60,443 bases of DNA from Bacteroidales bacterium (GCA_021108035.1 JAIORQ010000018.1:1-60443); one strand, 5' to 3'; shown: positions 46,427-56,689, numbered from the stretch's first letter. A program made the numbers and translations. The notes: generated by a model from the letters alone, not told the origin.

Positions 46427-48355
46427 TTATCTTTCTTTTCTTACTAAACTAACTGAATTTCTGTATGATTTATACAAGCTCTCTATCAAATCATTGTATA
46501 ACCTAAAATCCTCTTTTTTCAGTATCAATGTATTGTATGAAATAAAAAAATGATAGTGTATCTCATTCCCTCTGTCAGCATATTCAATCTTATAATTATA
46601 CATTGAGTTGCTGAATTCTTCATTTTTCGGCATGTAATCTACTTGTCGGTCTTCAGGTATCTTTAAAGTGAAATAAAAATCGTATGAAATATGATTGGTG
46701 AAATGTTTTTCATATTTATCTGTTTTTTTTATCTTTTTTGTCAGAACATATTTAAATAAATTCATGTTTATAAAAAGCTCATTTTCGTTTCCGGAAATAT
46801 AATCACCTATTGAAAAATCATATTCAACTTGATATTTATACTTTTCGGGGTCAACGTTTTCTTTAAATGAGTCTATAGAAAATTTATTATTACCTTTATT
46901 TAAAAAACCAATATAATATTCTCTCCGTTTTCCGACATCCGATTGTCTGTCGTAAAAGTTTTTTGTATCGGAATATAAATAACCTGTTATTGAAGCTTTA
47001 CCCGTTCCTTTAAGATTGTTACCGTCAATCTCAAAAATAACTGAATCGGTGAGTTGACTGTTTGAACTGCCGTAAACAGGAATCTTTTTTATTTGATAAG
47101 TATCTCCCATACTTATTAATGCTTCTTTACCCTGAATGAAAGCTGTCGGTAAGCCGAATATTATGTTTTGGTTTGTTGCGTCTAAATAGTAATACTCTCC
47201 GCCGGGTGTAATATATGTAACAATCATATGGTTATCAACAGAGGGAGTTGGGTTCTCTTTATAAATATAGGGAATACTTGTTGTCCCAACCCAAGTTAAA
47301 TAGGATTTTATTCCGACTGCTTTGAGCATTTCGATTAATAATACTGATTTACCTTTACAATCGCCGTAACGTTTGTTAAAAACTTTATGTGGTGCATCGG
47401 GTATAAATCCGCCTAATCCGTCTTCAATTGCAATATATTTAATATTTTGCTGTACCCACTTAAAAACAGCTTTTGCTTTATCAACTTCAGAATATATATC
47501 TTTTACGATTTCTGTTGCTTCATTTGCAAGTTCTCCGGTACCGGAATAATCAGTTTGAGAAACCAAAGATATGTACCATCTGTAAAGACCGTCAATGCTG
47601 TTTAACAGATAAACAGCAGAATCATTCACATTATAACTTTTTATATACGGAATTATGTGCGGGATAAAGTATGTAAAACTTCCGATATTTTCTTCGTATT
47701 CCAATCGTTCAATGTCTTTGGCAAAAAATTGATATATTTTTCTGCCTTTTTCTTTATCTTCTTTTGATTGAATGCTATATGCTTCTGTATTAAATTCAGC
47801 AAATCCCAATTCAATATTTTCATCTGCATCAATAATAAAATTTGCTTCTAAAATCGGAAAAATACTTTGAAAGAAAAACGATTTCAACAATCTGGGTTCC
47901 TTTAAAATCATTCTGTAACTTTTAGTAGCAATTGCTCTTTCTCTTAATGAAGAATAATAAAATTTTGTTTTTTTAAAATCATCATGAAATACATCATCAC
48001 TGATAAGCTTTTCGTATTCAAATTCCTTTACTTTGATTTTTTTATATTTCTTATTATTCGGGATTTCTGTGTATGCAGAAATATTCTCCAATTCCCAAAA
48101 TCCGGAATATAATATTTCATCATCAGAATACATTCCTGCCTTCTTATTTAAGAACATTCTTTTTTCTTCATCATCGCTGATAATTTCTAATTTCCCTTCT
48201 TTATTTATATTAATTGTAAGCTTTTTATATTTTGATAAAATTACATAATCGTCAGATTTATATTTTTCTTTAAGTTCGTTAAATGCAACTTGTCCCTTTG
48301 CACTTATCGAAATTATCATAATTAATATTATTCCGGAAAGAAATTTCTTATACAT
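46427..48355 (-). CDS. DUF3857 / transglutaminase-like periplasmic protein with intact triad
   Basis: 642 residues with signal peptide (about 1-22). The N-terminal DUF3857-like region is followed by a transglutaminase core: KAVFKWVQQNIKYIAIEDG, catalytic Cys in RYGDCKGKS (about residue 332), His in VDNHMIV (about 374) and Asp in YYYLDATN (about 389). Such proteins are predicted periplasmic thiol hydrolases or acyltransferases; the substrate is unknown. It starts 1 base after the stop of the TPR/MORN gene, so it is translationally coupled. Confidence 0.85.
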   Translation of the reverse strand: MYKKFLSGIILIMIISISAKGQVAFNELKEKYKSDDYVILSKYKKLTININKEGKLEIISDDEEKRMFLNKKAGMYSDDEILYSGFWELENISAYTEIPNNKKYKKIKVKEFEYEKLISDDVFHDDFKKTKFYYSSLRERAIATKSYRMILKEPRLLKSFFFQSIFPILEANFIIDADENIELGFAEFNTEAYSIQSKEDKEKGRKIYQFFAKDIERLEYEENIGSFTYFIPHIIPYIKSYNVNDSAVYLLNSIDGLYRWYISLVSQTDYSGTGELANEATEIVKDIYSEVDKAKAVFKWVQQNIKYIAIEDGLGGFIPDAPHKVFNKRYGDCKGKSVLLIEMLKAVGIKSYLTWVGTTSIPYIYKENPTPSVDNHMIVTYITPGGEYYYLDATNQNIIFGLPTAFIQGKEALISMGDTYQIKKIPVYGSSNSQLTDSVIFEIDGNNLKGTGKASITGYLYSDTKNFYDRQSDVGKRREYYIGFLNKGNNKFSIDSFKENVDPEKYKYQVEYDFSIGDYISGNENELFINMNLFKYVLTKKIKKTDKYEKHFTNHISYDFYFTLKIPEDRQVDYMPKNEEFSNSMYNYKIEYADRGNEIHYHFFISYNTLILKKEDFRLYNDLIESLYKSYRNSVSLVRKER

Positions 48356-48356
48356 T

Positions 48357-49928
48357 TTATTTAATCGTTTTAATTATGTCATTATACCTGTAAAGATATT
48401 TATGCATTAAATCTCCTGCTTCATTGAATTCTTCATAAGTACCTTGCAAATACCCGTTTATGTAATTTCTGATAAAATGAATTTTACCGTTGGGAAAATA
48501 CTCAAGCTCTTTTCCGAATTTTACACCGTTTGCAAAAATGCTTTTTATCTTAACATTACCGTTTTCAAAATATGTGATATGTTCACCTTCAGGTTTATCG
48601 TATTTGAAGTTAATATGTTCATAAATCTTTCCGGAAGAATAATACTCTTTAAAATCACCTTCATACCATCCGTTTTCAATTTGAAATTCTCTTGAAATCT
48701 TTCCGTTCTCAAAATACAGCTTAATTTTACCTGTTCCGTTAAACTCTACTGTCTTTTCAACTCCGTTCTCTTTATATCCGTAAGCTTTTACGGCATCTTC
48801 ATCAAAATATCTGTAATGATTTACTGCTCCGTCAGGTGAATAATAGATATGCCTTCCGATTTTTAATCCGTTATTTTTTAAGCCTTCAATTTCTTTTTTA
48901 CCGTTATTAAAATACCAGGTATATTTTCCGTCCAATTCATCCATATTATAATTACCCTCAAATTTAATATTTCCGTCATAATAATAATCTTTGTTTTCAC
49001 CGTTTCGGTTCCCTTCGGAATAATTGTAACAATTTTTTAAATTACCGTTATTATGATACTCTTCATATATTCCGTTCAACTTACCGTTCAAATAGCTTGC
49101 TTTCGTTTTAATTATTTTTCCGGGATAATATTCATAATATTTTCCTTCAATTTTATTATGTTTTAAATGATAATCAAAAATAACATCTCCGCTCTCGTTG
49201 TGTAGTACTATATGCCGCGTGTCGTTATCAAGAGCTGTTGAATCAATCACTGAACCTGAACTGCTGTATGTTTTAATACTTTTCAAAACACCGTCTTCAT
49301 AATAACTTTTTCTGTATAATTTTCCTTCCGGACAAAAGTCTTTAAAATATCCGTTCAATTTATCATCAATATAATAAGCTTCCGACAGAAGTGTACCGTC
49401 ATTATAATACGTTTTATGAGTTCCTGTTTTTATTTCATCTTTGTAATAACCTTCAAAAAGCATTATTTTATATGGTGAATAACCGAAAATATGACCGTTA
49501 CTTTTGTCATCTTTTATACTTTCTTTTTGATACCTGTATCCGTTAGGATAATAATATGAAGCTTCACCGTTTACCTTACCGTCTGTATAATTTACAGATG
49601 ATTCCAATATACCGTATTTATCATAATAATCCCATTTCCCTTGATTCAACTTTTTACCGTATTCACCTTTTGACATTATATTTCCGTTTTTCCGGTAACC
49701 GACATAATAAAATCTCCCTTTTTTTCTGATTTGATCTTCAATAGTTTTTCCTTTCTTGTCATAAAATCGGTATGCAATAATTTCACTTTTCTGATAATCA
49801 ATTTCTGAGAATACTTTTCCGTCGGAATAAAATTCTTTCTTAATACCGTTGAGTTTACCTTTTTCGTCATAATCTGATTGAGAAGCTAATGTACCGTCTC
49901 TCAAGTACTCTTTCTGAATACCGGACAT
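48357..49928 (-). CDS. MORN-repeat protein (YwqK-like); probably the 3' part of a frameshifted gene
   Basis: 523 residues made almost wholly of about twenty MORN_2-type repeats of the pattern NGxxxxYYxDGxixxExxYxxG (for example NGYFKDFCPEGKLYRKSYYE). It has no signal peptide and its first Met lies in the middle of a repeat. Reading upstream in this frame from 50072 to 49929 gives uninterrupted further repeats (KLYVDTVFHNNGNIYF, then ALNYYWNNGKIQSEYN) that join the upstream TPR-MORN gene. I therefore treat this as the distal two-fifths to half of one gene of 51610-48357, broken by a 1-base deletion. MORN repeats in secreted Bacteroidota proteins are likely surface or binding modules. Confidence 0.75.
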   Translation of the reverse strand: MSGIQKEYLRDGTLASQSDYDEKGKLNGIKKEFYSDGKVFSEIDYQKSEIIAYRFYDKKGKTIEDQIRKKGRFYYVGYRKNGNIMSKGEYGKKLNQGKWDYYDKYGILESSVNYTDGKVNGEASYYYPNGYRYQKESIKDDKSNGHIFGYSPYKIMLFEGYYKDEIKTGTHKTYYNDGTLLSEAYYIDDKLNGYFKDFCPEGKLYRKSYYEDGVLKSIKTYSSSGSVIDSTALDNDTRHIVLHNESGDVIFDYHLKHNKIEGKYYEYYPGKIIKTKASYLNGKLNGIYEEYHNNGNLKNCYNYSEGNRNGENKDYYYDGNIKFEGNYNMDELDGKYTWYFNNGKKEIEGLKNNGLKIGRHIYYSPDGAVNHYRYFDEDAVKAYGYKENGVEKTVEFNGTGKIKLYFENGKISREFQIENGWYEGDFKEYYSSGKIYEHINFKYDKPEGEHITYFENGNVKIKSIFANGVKFGKELEYFPNGKIHFIRNYINGYLQGTYEEFNEAGDLMHKYLYRYNDIIKTIK

Positions 49929-50011
49929 AATACCGTCATTATAATTATATTCGGATTGAATTTTTCCGTTATTCCAATAGTAATTTAAAGCTCCTTCATA
50001 TTTGTCATCAA

Positions 50012-51610
50012 TTACTTTTCCGGTAAAATAAATATTTCCGTTATTATGAAAAACAGTATCAACATATAATTTAATATCTCAAATATTTCCCCGCCGGGAT
50101 AATAACTAATATATCTTCCGTCTGTTTCATTATCAACAACATTATATTCAGCCAATAACGAACCGTTTGTATAGAACTCTTTTACTTTACCCTGAATTTT
50201 GTTATCAAACACATATAGCTGCTTCATCAATGCACCTGCCGGATTATAATATGTAATTGCACCGTCAAGTTTATCATCCTTTACTGAATATTTTCCTGAA
50301 ATTATTCCAAAATCTGAATATGTATATAATGTATCAATTAATACATTGTCTTCATATGTATCTCTTTCAATCAACTTGCTTTCTTCATTATACAATTTCC
50401 ATTCACCTGTTTTTAAACCGTTATCAGAGTACTTTCCAATACTTTTCAAATTTCCGGCAGGGTAAAAATCAGCAAAATCACCTTTTAGATTTTTCTTATC
50501 ATCTGTAAGGTTGCATAATGAACTGACAGCAAATCCTTCATTTCCTCTGAATACATTATTATATTTTTTATCAAAATAGAAATGTCTGTGAATTTCATCA
50601 AAAATTGAAAATGCATTTTTCATAAAGCTATTAATTTTTACAACATTTTTTTCAATAATCTTTTTATGAGAATTGCTGTTACTTGACTGAGATATATAAT
50701 ATGAATAATCCTCAAACATGCCTTCTTTCATAATATGTTTGAAAAACGGAACATAAGTTCTGTACCAAAATTGATTGCTTTCGGACAGCTCGGAAAATTT
50801 TTGAAAAATCAGATGAGATTGTTTAACAGCAGGGTATTTAAATTTTGAATTAACTTTATATTTCTTATTTAATGCAACATAATTTGTTACTAAAAGATCA
50901 ATTTCTGAATAATCTTCACCTTCACAAACATCAACCCTTTTAGATTCTAATTTTTCGTCAAGTTTTGTTGAACATATTTCATTTAATTCAACTAAAACTG
51001 CGTTTGATAATTCAGAATTCGGATCCAACAATAAAAAAGTATTATATGCCAATATGCCTAAAGAAATTTTTCCTTCATTTAATGCATAAGCTCCCAATTT
51101 ATAATGTACTTTTGAATAAAACGGATTGATTTCAACTGCTTTTTTATATTCTTCAAATGCTTCTTTATGATGTTTCATCATTTCCAACGATATGCCTTTA
51201 TTATAATGAAGCAAATAATTCATAGGGAATTTTGATAATGCAATATCATATACTTCAACTGCTTGAGAATTTTTTCCGATCATATCAAGACATACTCCGT
51301 AATTAGAAAAAAATGAAACAGACAAAGAATGTCTCCAATTCTTTATTGCATTTTCGGCAATTTCAACACCTTTACTATATTCTTCAAGTACATAATAAAT
51401 TAGTAATTGTTCCGAAACAGCTGTTATATAATTTGTATCATTTTCAGGAATTGACCCGTAAACTTTTAATGCCTCATGGTATTTACCGTTATTATACATC
51501 TCTACTCCGGCAAAAAGTGAATCTTTGTAATTCGGAATATTATAATTATTTTGTGAAAAGCCTAAATTTATAATTAAGCAAAAGACCAATAAAAAGAAAA
51601 ATTTATTCAT
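50012..51610 (-). CDS. TPR plus MORN-repeat secreted protein; 5' part of a frameshifted gene
   Basis: 532 residues as read. Signal peptide (about 1-20, ending GFSQ), four to five TPR units (about 28-200), a middle helical region, then MORN_2 repeats from about 385. After YYPGGEIFEI the frame gives a hydrophobic tail without repeat character (NYMLILFFIITEIFILPEK) and stops. One extra A in the AAA run at 50070-50072 would continue the repeat frame into the gene ending at 48357, giving 3255 bases or about 1084 residues. So this is a frameshifted gene, an assembly error or a slippage-controlled one. Confidence 0.75.
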   Translation of the reverse strand: MNKFFFLLVFCLIINLGFSQNNYNIPNYKDSLFAGVEMYNNGKYHEALKVYGSIPENDTNYITAVSEQLLIYYVLEEYSKGVEIAENAIKNWRHSLSVSFFSNYGVCLDMIGKNSQAVEVYDIALSKFPMNYLLHYNKGISLEMMKHHKEAFEEYKKAVEINPFYSKVHYKLGAYALNEGKISLGILAYNTFLLLDPNSELSNAVLVELNEICSTKLDEKLESKRVDVCEGEDYSEIDLLVTNYVALNKKYKVNSKFKYPAVKQSHLIFQKFSELSESNQFWYRTYVPFFKHIMKEGMFEDYSYYISQSSNSNSHKKIIEKNVVKINSFMKNAFSIFDEIHRHFYFDKKYNNVFRGNEGFAVSSLCNLTDDKKNLKGDFADFYPAGNLKSIGKYSDNGLKTGEWKLYNEESKLIERDTYEDNVLIDTLYTYSDFGIISGKYSVKDDKLDGAITYYNPAGALMKQLYVFDNKIQGKVKEFYTNGSLLAEYNVVDNETDGRYISYYPGGEIFEILNYMLILFFIITEIFILPEK

Positions 51611-51772
51611 ATTTTAAAAAATTTAGTAATAAACTGCAAAAATATAATTACTTTGTATTAAATAAGTATTTTTTTTATAATTCAAAATATTTTAAAGAAT
51701 ATTTATATAATAAAAAAACAATTTTGTAATTTTGTCTGTTTTTAAAAATACATTTTACTAATAATAAAAAAT

Positions 51773-53143
51773 ATGAAAAATTTAAAACAATACATCGAAA
51801 CGAACAAGGATCGATTTTTAGAAGAACTTTTCGAATTAATCAGAATTCCTTCAATCAGTTCAATATCTGAACATAAAGATGATATGTATAAAGCAGCAGA
51901 ATATTGGAAAAAAACAATGTTAGATGCCGGTGCCGGTAAAGCACAAGTAATGGAAACAGAAGGAAATCCCGTAACATTCGGAGAAAAAATTATTGATCCT
52001 AAACTACCGACTGTATTGGTATATGCACATATGGATGTTATGCCTGTTGATCCGATAGAACTTTGGGATACAAAACCTTTTGAGCCGGAAATAAGAGACG
52101 GTAAAATTTATGCCAGAGGTGCCGATGATGATAAAGGACAAGGATTTATGCATGCAAAAGCATTTGAATATATGGTTAAAACCAATCAATTACCTTGTAA
52201 TATCAAGTTCATTATTGAAGGAGAAGAAGAAGTAGGATCTCCTAATCTTCGAAAATTTATGGAAGAAAATAAAGAATTGCTGAAATCAGATGTTATACTT
52301 GTTTCAGATACAAGTATGATTGCTCCTGATATACCGTCAATTACAACAGGACTAAGAGGTTTAAGTTATATGGAAGTAGAAGTAACCGGACCTGATAAAG
52401 ATCTTCATTCAGGATTATTCGGCGGTGCTGTTGCAAATCCTGCTAATGTCTTAACTAAATTATTGGCAAGCCTGATTGATGAGGAAGGTAAAATAACTAT
52501 TAAGGGATTTTATAATGATGTATCAGAAGTTAGTAAAGAAGAAAGAGCTGAAATGGCAAAAGCACCTTTTGATGAAAAAGCATATATGGAAGCATTGGAT
52601 GTTGAAAAACTTGACGGTGAAACCGGTTATTCTACAAACGAAAGAACAGGTATCAGACCGGCTTTGGACATTAACGGAATTTGGGCAGGTTATACTGGAG
52701 AAGGTGCAAAAACCGTTATACCTTCAAAAGCATATGCAAAAGTATCAATGAGGTTAGTCCCGAATCAAGATAATATTAAAATCAGTAAATTATTTGAAGA
52801 GCACTTTAAAGCCATTGCTCCAAAAACTGTTAAAGTTAAAGTTACAGCTTTACACGGCGGACAAGGTTATGTTTCACCAATTGATATTCCGGGATATAAA
52901 GCTGCTGAAAAAGCATATACAGATGTTTTCGGAAAAAAACCCGTTCCTGTACGAAGCGGCGGAAGTATTCCAATCATATCAACTTTTGAAGAAGTTCTCG
53001 GTACAAAAGCAATTTTGATGGGATTTGGATTGGAAAGTGATGCAATTCATTCACCTAATGAAAATTATCCTTTGGAAATGTTCTATAAAGGAATTGAGAC
53101 CATACCTTTGTTTTATAAATATTATGCTGAATTAATGAAATAA
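51773..53143 (+). CDS. M20 family dipeptidase/metallopeptidase
   Basis: 456 residues, cytoplasmic. The first metal His is in VLVYAHMDVMP, with the bridging Asp in YARGADDDKGQ and the catalytic Glu-Glu in IIEGEEEVGSPNL. The dimerisation lid is inserted from about 195, and the final metal His is in LESDAIHSPNENY. The length and motifs fit the M20 dipeptidase branch (PepV/CNDP-like). Probably hydrolyses dipeptides such as those released by the S46 peptidase. A TAATTTTG -7-like box lies at 51727-51734. Confidence 0.93.
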   Translation: MKNLKQYIETNKDRFLEELFELIRIPSISSISEHKDDMYKAAEYWKKTMLDAGAGKAQVMETEGNPVTFGEKIIDPKLPTVLVYAHMDVMPVDPIELWDTKPFEPEIRDGKIYARGADDDKGQGFMHAKAFEYMVKTNQLPCNIKFIIEGEEEVGSPNLRKFMEENKELLKSDVILVSDTSMIAPDIPSITTGLRGLSYMEVEVTGPDKDLHSGLFGGAVANPANVLTKLLASLIDEEGKITIKGFYNDVSEVSKEERAEMAKAPFDEKAYMEALDVEKLDGETGYSTNERTGIRPALDINGIWAGYTGEGAKTVIPSKAYAKVSMRLVPNQDNIKISKLFEEHFKAIAPKTVKVKVTALHGGQGYVSPIDIPGYKAAEKAYTDVFGKKPVPVRSGGSIPIISTFEEVLGTKAILMGFGLESDAIHSPNENYPLEMFYKGIETIPLFYKYYAELMK

Positions 53144-53195
53144 ACTGATAATATTTGCAACTTTTTTTTAAAATCGACATCATAAAAAATGAATT

Positions 53196-53594
53196 ATGCA
53201 AAACGAATATTATTGTCCGCATTGTAAAACACCTTTGAAAATTGATAAACATATTATTTTAACTGTAAAAATTGAGAAGTACAAAGGTTGTTTAATTTTA
53301 TTTGAGCCAAAACTCGGTGATTTTAAAATAATAAAACATAAAGATTGTCAGTTTAAAGAAAATATACATGTTGATTTCTTATGTCCTGTTTGTCATGAAA
53401 ACTTAAGTTCACAACATGAGAATCTTGCCGAAATTTTGTTAGTAGATTCTGAAGGTAATGAATATGAAATTTGGTTTTCAGAAATTTTCGGAGAGCAAGC
53501 AACATATAAAATTAAAGCCGGCAAAGTTTATAATGCATATGGTGAAGACCAAGCTAAATATGTGAATCATTTCGGGTCAGGCCCGGAATATTAA
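53196..53594 (+). CDS. Small protein with two CPxC zinc knuckles
   Basis: 132 residues, cytoplasmic. CPHC at 7-10 and CPVC at 63-66 could together bind one zinc ion. Each heads a beta-rich segment (HIILTVKIEKYKGCLILF; AEILLVDSEGNEYEIWF). The C-terminus is Gly/Tyr-rich (HFGSGPEY). I recognise the pattern from Bacteroidota hypotheticals but know no function. It follows the M20 gene by 52 bases. Confidence 0.65.
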   Translation: MQNEYYCPHCKTPLKIDKHIILTVKIEKYKGCLILFEPKLGDFKIIKHKDCQFKENIHVDFLCPVCHENLSSQHENLAEILLVDSEGNEYEIWFSEIFGEQATYKIKAGKVYNAYGEDQAKYVNHFGSGPEY

Positions 53595-53629
53595 ACCTAA
53601 ATTATGTTAAAAATATAAAACTAAGAATA

Positions 53630-54310
53630 ATGAAAAGTTTAATTGCTTCAGTATTAGTACTGATAGGTTTATCTTCTTTCGCACAAAATCCGAATGATGC
53701 CGTTATTGTTGTCAGCGGAGGCGGCATACGTACTATGAACATAAAGTCGAAACCTAAAGAAACAAAAGGTTCATATTATTATAATGATGTATGGTACACC
53801 GGAACAATTAAATTGTTTTCAGGAGAAGAAGTTCAAGCATATCCTTTAAAATACGATATGAAGATGAACCAAATTGATATAAAAGTTAATGAATCTGTTA
53901 AAATTATTTCGATAGGTGCCGTTAAAGAAATTATTTGGGTTAATCCAACCGGACAATCAGAGGTTTTAAGAAATATTTCTATGTATAAAAATATTGAAGG
54001 TTACGGTTTTTTATCTGTTTTAGCTGAGGGTAATATTACTTTATTAAAAAAGACCGACCTGGATTTGTTAGAGTCAAATTATAACGGTATTGTTGATGCA
54101 GGTAATGAATCAAAAAAATATATTAAAAAAGAAAAGTATTACATTAAATCCGGAGATAAAATAATTCTGATTAAAAAAAAGAAAAAAACCATTCTTAATA
54201 AGTTTAAGGATAAAGCCGAAAAAGTTGAACTTTTTGCATCTGAAAATGATTTAAACTTTAAAGATGATGTTGATCTCGAAAAAATCTTTAATTATTACAA
54301 CAGTTTGTAA
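53630..54310 (+). CDS. Secreted protein of unknown function
   Basis: 226 residues with signal peptide (about 1-18, ending SSFAQ). The mature part has beta-rich segments (YNDVWYTGTIKLFSGEEVQAYPLKYDM, about 51-77) and a Lys-rich stretch IKKKKKTILNKFKDKAE near 184-200. No known domain. It follows the zinc-knuckle gene by 35 bases in the same direction and ends at a good terminator, so the pair may form an operon. Confidence 0.6.
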   Translation: MKSLIASVLVLIGLSSFAQNPNDAVIVVSGGGIRTMNIKSKPKETKGSYYYNDVWYTGTIKLFSGEEVQAYPLKYDMKMNQIDIKVNESVKIISIGAVKEIIWVNPTGQSEVLRNISMYKNIEGYGFLSVLAEGNITLLKKTDLDLLESNYNGIVDAGNESKKYIKKEKYYIKSGDKIILIKKKKKTILNKFKDKAEKVELFASENDLNFKDDVDLEKIFNYYNSL

Positions 54311-54337
54311 ATATCTTTCAAATACAAATAATACAGA

Positions 54338-54368
54338 AAGAGTAATTCACAGAGTTACTCTTTTTTTT
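54338..54368 (+). terminator. Intrinsic terminator before glutamine synthetase
   Basis: AAGAGTAA / GTTACTCTT-type stem around a short loop, followed by T8 (54361-54368). It lies 28 bases after the secreted-protein stop and separates it from the glutamine synthetase gene. Confidence 0.8.
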
Positions 54369-54496
54369 GCACAAAAGCATTATTTTAATACCTTGTTAAT
54401 AACTTTTTAATATTTTTTTACGTCTGCCCCCCTGTTTTTTACATTAATTATATTTTTTTTGTTTTATTTGTAAAATAAACTTTAAAAAATATATAA

Positions 54497-56689
54497 ATGT
54501 CAATAATTCGATTCAATGCACTTAATGAACTTAATAAAAGAACTGTACCGGAAGTTGAATTCCCTTCAAACAAAATCTCTGATTATTTCGGCACTAATGT
54601 TTTTGATCTTCCTAAAATGCAGAAACATCTTTCAAAAGAAGCCTATAACGGTGTTAAACAATCAATCGAATCAGGCAGGCGTATTGACAGAAAAATCGCT
54701 GATCAAATTGCTGCAGGAATGAAAGACTGGGCTGTAGGTAAAGGAGCAACACATTATTCTCACTGGTTTCATCCTTTAACAGGAAATACTGCAGAAAAAC
54801 ATGATTCTTTCTTAAATATTGATCAGACAGGTAATGCATTTGAAGCATTTGCCGGTGAATTACTGGCTCAACAAGAACCGGATGCATCAAGTTTTCCGCA
54901 CGGAGGATTAAGAAACACTTTCGAAGCACGAGGTTATACAGCATGGGATCCTTCTTCGCCGGCATTTATTGTCGGCAAAACTTTATGTATCCCAACAATA
55001 TTTATTTCCTATACCGGTGAAGCATTGGACTTTAAAACACCTTTACTTAAATCTTTGGATGTTTTGGATAAGGCAGCAGCAAATGTTTGTCATTATTTTG
55101 ATAAAAATGTAAAAAAAGTTATTGCAAATTTAGGATGGGAGCAAGAATATTTTCTGGTTGATGAAGCCCTTTATCTGGCAAGACCTGACCTTGCCTTAAC
55201 CGGAAGAACTTTAATGGGACATGCTTCAGCAAAAGATCAGCAATTGAGTGATCATTATTTCAGTTCAATACCTGAAAGAGTGTTGGAATATATGAAAGAT
55301 TTTGAGATAGAGGCACATAAATTAGGAATTCCGGTTAAAACCAGACATAACGAAGTTGCACCGAATCAATTTGAATGTGCTCCCATTTTTGAAGAAGCAA
55401 ACCTTGCAAATGATCATAATCAATTAATTATGGAGATTATGAGAAAAGTTGCAAAGAAACATAAATTCAAAGTTTTGTTTCATGAAAAACCCTTCGCAGG
55501 AGTAAACGGATCCGGCAAGCACAATAACTGGTCACTTGCAACTGATACAGGTATAAATCTTCTGAAACCGGGCAAATCACCAAAAATGAACCTGCAATTC
55601 CTAACATTTTTAATCAATGTTGTTAAAGCAGTTAAAACACATAGTGATATAATACGAGCAACTATTGTTTCATCAGGCAATCAGCACAGGCTGGGAGGTA
55701 ATGAAGCACCACCCGCAATTATTTCTGTATTTCTCGGAAATAAATTAAACAATATGTTGAATGAGATTGAACAAAGAATACCTGACAAGAAAATGACACC
55801 TGATGAAAAAACCGAGATCAAACTTGACATAGGAAAAATACCTGAAATATTAATAGATAATACTGACAGAAACAGAACATCTCCGTTTGCCTTTACCGGC
55901 AACAGGTTTGAATTCAGAGCAGTCGGTTCAAGCGATAACAATGCCGGGCCTATGATTGCTTTAAATACAGCCGTTGCAGATCAATTAAATCAATTTAAAA
56001 AAGATGTAGATAAGTTAATCTCCGGAAAAGTAAAAAAAGATGAAGCTGTTTTCCAAGTTTTAAGAAGATATATTACCGAATCTAAAGATGTTCGATTTGA
56101 AGGAAACGGATATAGTGAAGAATGGATTAAAGAAGCCGGAAACAGAGGATTATCAAACATCAAATCAGCTGCAAAAGCATACAAGGCATATATAAGCAAA
56201 GAAACTATTGATCTTTATGAAAGAAATCATGTATTAAATGAAAAAGAATTAAACTCAAGATATGAGATAAAGATTGGTGAATATATTAAAAAAATACAAA
56301 TTGAAGCAAGAGTTTTGGGAGACTTGGCAATTAACCATATTATTCCGACTGCCGTTAAATATCAAAGTATGCTTATTTCAAGTGTTAAAGACCTGAAAGT
56401 TATTATTCAAGATGACAAAGAATTTAATGAACTTGCAGGAAGAAGAATTATAACCATAAAAACAATTGCAAAACATACAAACTCAATAAAAACATTGGTT
56501 GATGAAATGGTTGAAGAAAGGAAGATTGCCAATAAGATCGAAGATTGTACCGGCAGAATTGAAAACTATGAGTTTAAAATAAAACCGTATTCAGAAAAAA
56601 TCAGATATCATATTGATAAACTTGAATTGATCGCAGATGATGAAATGTGGCCCTTACCTAAATACAGAGAATTATTATTCAGCAGATAA
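54497..56689 (+). CDS. glnA: Glutamine synthetase type III
   Basis: 730 residues, the length of GSIII (GlnN type), found mainly in Bacteroidota and cyanobacteria. Makes glutamine from glutamate, ammonia and ATP as a dodecamer. The GSIII-specific N-terminal domain includes THYSHWFHPLTG (about 80-91). The catalytic core has LGWEQEYFLVD (metal Glu), EVAPNQFECAPIFEEANLANDH, the ATP segment FAGVNGSGKHNNWS and SSGNQHRLGGNEAPPAI. NRTSPFAFTGNRFEFRAVGSS follows. A helical C-terminal domain completes it. It stands alone after a terminator. Confidence 0.96.
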   Translation: MSIIRFNALNELNKRTVPEVEFPSNKISDYFGTNVFDLPKMQKHLSKEAYNGVKQSIESGRRIDRKIADQIAAGMKDWAVGKGATHYSHWFHPLTGNTAEKHDSFLNIDQTGNAFEAFAGELLAQQEPDASSFPHGGLRNTFEARGYTAWDPSSPAFIVGKTLCIPTIFISYTGEALDFKTPLLKSLDVLDKAAANVCHYFDKNVKKVIANLGWEQEYFLVDEALYLARPDLALTGRTLMGHASAKDQQLSDHYFSSIPERVLEYMKDFEIEAHKLGIPVKTRHNEVAPNQFECAPIFEEANLANDHNQLIMEIMRKVAKKHKFKVLFHEKPFAGVNGSGKHNNWSLATDTGINLLKPGKSPKMNLQFLTFLINVVKAVKTHSDIIRATIVSSGNQHRLGGNEAPPAIISVFLGNKLNNMLNEIEQRIPDKKMTPDEKTEIKLDIGKIPEILIDNTDRNRTSPFAFTGNRFEFRAVGSSDNNAGPMIALNTAVADQLNQFKKDVDKLISGKVKKDEAVFQVLRRYITESKDVRFEGNGYSEEWIKEAGNRGLSNIKSAAKAYKAYISKETIDLYERNHVLNEKELNSRYEIKIGEYIKKIQIEARVLGDLAINHIIPTAVKYQSMLISSVKDLKVIIQDDKEFNELAGRRIITIKTIAKHTNSIKTLVDEMVEERKIANKIEDCTGRIENYEFKIKPYSEKIRYHIDKLELIADDEMWPLPKYRELLFSR

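Noticed and set aside
50070-50076. Programmed -1 ribosomal frameshift at the split TPR-MORN gene
   Set aside because: The local sequence (A TTA AAT) is not a canonical X XXY YYZ slippery heptamer and no stable downstream structure is evident; a base deletion in the A-run is simpler.
53196-54310. Two-gene toxin-antitoxin pair
   Set aside because: The second protein has a signal peptide and is 226 residues long, and the first is a zinc-knuckle protein; neither looks like a toxin or antitoxin.
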